From assembly GCA_017937765.1 (NCBI GenBank), contig JAGBCY010000031.1:1-54193 (forward strand): 54,193 nt of DNA, read 5' to 3'. Positions 53,351 to 54,193 of this stretch are shown here, piece by piece. Under the pieces are notes generated by a model. That model was not told the origin of the DNA and did no database searches. It saw only the letters and a program-made list of their open reading frames with translations. The position numbers and the translations under genes are program-made. Source of the stretch: Alistipes sp. Its GTDB lineage: Bacteria; Bacteroidota; Bacteroidia; Bacteroidales; Rikenellaceae. Numbering within the stretch: the stretch's first letter is position 1; the number at the start of each line of letters is the position of its first letter.

Positions 53351-53412
53351 TGCTCTCATTCTCGAAATCCTCATTTACGCTCGGTAAACTGCGGTTCATC
53401 GAATTACGAGCA
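53351..53412 (+). repeat. Palindromic element family 2, copy D (mce-mmdA spacer)
   Basis: TGCTC/GAGCA (53351-53355, 53408-53412), ATTC/GAAT (53358-53361, 53401-53404), AA-T-CC/GGTT, and TTTAC-GCTCG-GTAAA forming the tip. Core TCATTTAC...GTAAACTGC matches copy C at 16426-16548 (TCATTTAC...GTGAACTAC), while the outer helices differ but stay paired. Confidence 0.75.
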
Positions 53413-53538
53413 TCTAAAACTAACTCAAATTATATCACCTATTAACACCGTGGGATGTTAGTGTAGTGCTCTAAAATGGGGTAGACCGAACATCTCGAAA
53501 GCAACGAAATTAATTAAAACTAAAAAAATAAAAACACT

Positions 53539-54193
53539 ATGAGTGAGATTCAGAAAGCGATTGATAAGTTGATGGACAACCGTCAAACTGCACGTATGGG
53601 CGGTGGCCAGAAGGCAATCGACAAGCAGCACGAGAAGGGTAAGTATACAGCTCGTGAGCGTATTGCAATGTTGTTGGACGAGGGTAGCTTCGAGGAGTTC
53701 GATATGTTCGTAACTCACCGTTGCTATGACTTCGGTATGGATGCAAAGCATACGTTTGGTGATGGCGTTGTTACTGGTTATGGTACCATCGCAGGTCGCT
53801 TGGTTTACGTATTTGCTCAGGACTTCACCGTGACTGCTGGTTCGTTGTCAATCTCTTTGGCTGATAAGATCTGTAAGGTTATGGATATGGCCGTTCATAA
53901 CGGTGCTCCTTGCATTGGTTTGAACGACTCGGGTGGTGCTCGTATCCAGGAGGGCGTTAACGCCTTGGCTGGTTATGCTAACATCTTCCAGCGTAATGTG
54001 ATGGCTTCGGGTGTTATCCCCCAGATTTCAGCTATCTTTGGTCCCTGCGCAGGTGGTGCCGTTTACTCACCCGCTTTGACCGACTTTATCATCATGCGTC
54101 GTGAGACTTCTAACATGTTCCTTACTGGTCCTAAGGTTGTTAAGACCGTTACTGGCGAGGATGTAACTCAGGAGCAGTTGGGTGGTGCTAATA
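53539..54193 (+). CDS. mmdA: Methylmalonyl-CoA decarboxylase/propionyl-CoA carboxylase carboxyltransferase subunit (5' part)
   Basis: The first 218 codons of an acyl-CoA carboxylase beta-type protein (family length about 515 aa); the window ends inside the gene. Clear crotonase-like carboxyltransferase features: [53 protein letters not shown] and the oxyanion stretch [18 protein letters not shown]. In Bacteroidales this normally decarboxylates methylmalonyl-CoA to propionyl-CoA, with the sodium-pump subunits downstream. The start at 53539 is preceded by the A-rich AAAAATAAAAACACT. Confidence 0.93.
   Translation, partial: MSEIQKAIDKLMDNRQTARMGGGQKAIDKQHEKGKYTARERIAMLLDEGSFEEFDMFVTHRCYDFGMDAKHTFGDGVVTGYGTIAGRLVYVFAQDFTVTAGSLSISLADKICKVMDMAVHNGAPCIGLNDSGGARIQEGVNALAGYANIFQRNVMASGVIPQISAIFGPCAGGAVYSPALTDFIIMRRETSNMFLTGPKVVKTVTGEDVTQEQLGGAN

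Noticed and set aside
1-54193. CRISPR arrays, insertion sequences, phage genes, tRNA or rRNA genes
   Set aside because: No regularly spaced direct repeats, transposase or integrase motifs, or cloverleafs were seen in any spacer.

Overview
The window looks like chromosome from a member of the order Bacteroidales, perhaps near Alistipes/Rikenellaceae; the family is inferred from gene content and from a base composition that looks a little above 50% GC by eye, not from a search. Supporting signs are many TTTG-N19/20-TAnnTTTG promoters (the Bacteroidota sigma-factor consensus), almost no Shine-Dalgarno sequences, Bacteroidota-only families (DUF4199, DUF4251, DUF4293) and the methylmalonyl-CoA route to propionate (meaB, mce, mmdA). 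Most of the window is housekeeping DNA.

Layout. 1-1446 is an AT-rich patch with the tail of an unknown gene and a membrane Ser/Thr kinase with Sel1 repeats. 1564-6028 (minus) holds a lipid kinase, pepD, phoH and a His-rich outer-membrane barrel. 6200-7504 is der. 7717-11700 (minus) holds two poorly characterised genes, a small membrane protein, a CYTH protein and a periplasmic C1 peptidase. An MFS transporter and glyA diverge at 13.1 kb. 14518-14981 is a gene-free stretch with two abutting structured repeats and a heptamer tandem repeat. 14982-21140 is sufBCDS, tmk and a DoxX/MauE-like membrane protein. 21220-26543 is a tripartite RND efflux operon. 26655-27062 (minus) is an OsmC-like protein. 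27170-32591 encodes a TPR protein, an outer-membrane barrel and a membrane protein. 32626-32721 (minus) is the SRP RNA, not reported as an open reading frame and sharing an interlocked promoter region with mltG. 32771-38080 is a cell-envelope and metabolism run: mltG, DUF4199, a GT2, DUF4293, a thioesterase, UbiA and a DMT permease. 38115-41039 (minus) holds a small ORF, an ECF-type sigma factor and uvrC. 41130-47141 holds a CvfB-like protein, a methyltransferase, an omega-amidase-like nitrilase, a TSUP permease and uvrA. 47189-49071 (minus) is a DUF4251 protein and a dicarboxylate/amino-acid symporter. 49199-50890 holds a sirtuin overlapping an L,D-transpeptidase-like gene, then a small lipoprotein. 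51058-52655 (minus) is meaB and a thioredoxin-fold protein. 52918 to the end is mce and the 5' part of mmdA.

How genes cooperate. sufBCDS builds Fe-S clusters. mce, mmdA and MeaB serve methylmalonyl-CoA metabolism. UvrA and UvrC serve excision repair. The RND adaptor, pump and TolC-like channel form one efflux machine.

The most interesting unexplained structure is non-coding. Two families of palindromic elements lie between genes. In each, copies keep a fixed core while the flanking helices differ in sequence yet stay complementary: family 1 at 14518-14641, 14642-14763 and a minimal form at 7502-7548; family 2 at 16426-16548 and 53351-53412. This points to selection for structure, or to a mobile palindromic element. 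I did not find a convincing new multi-gene system.
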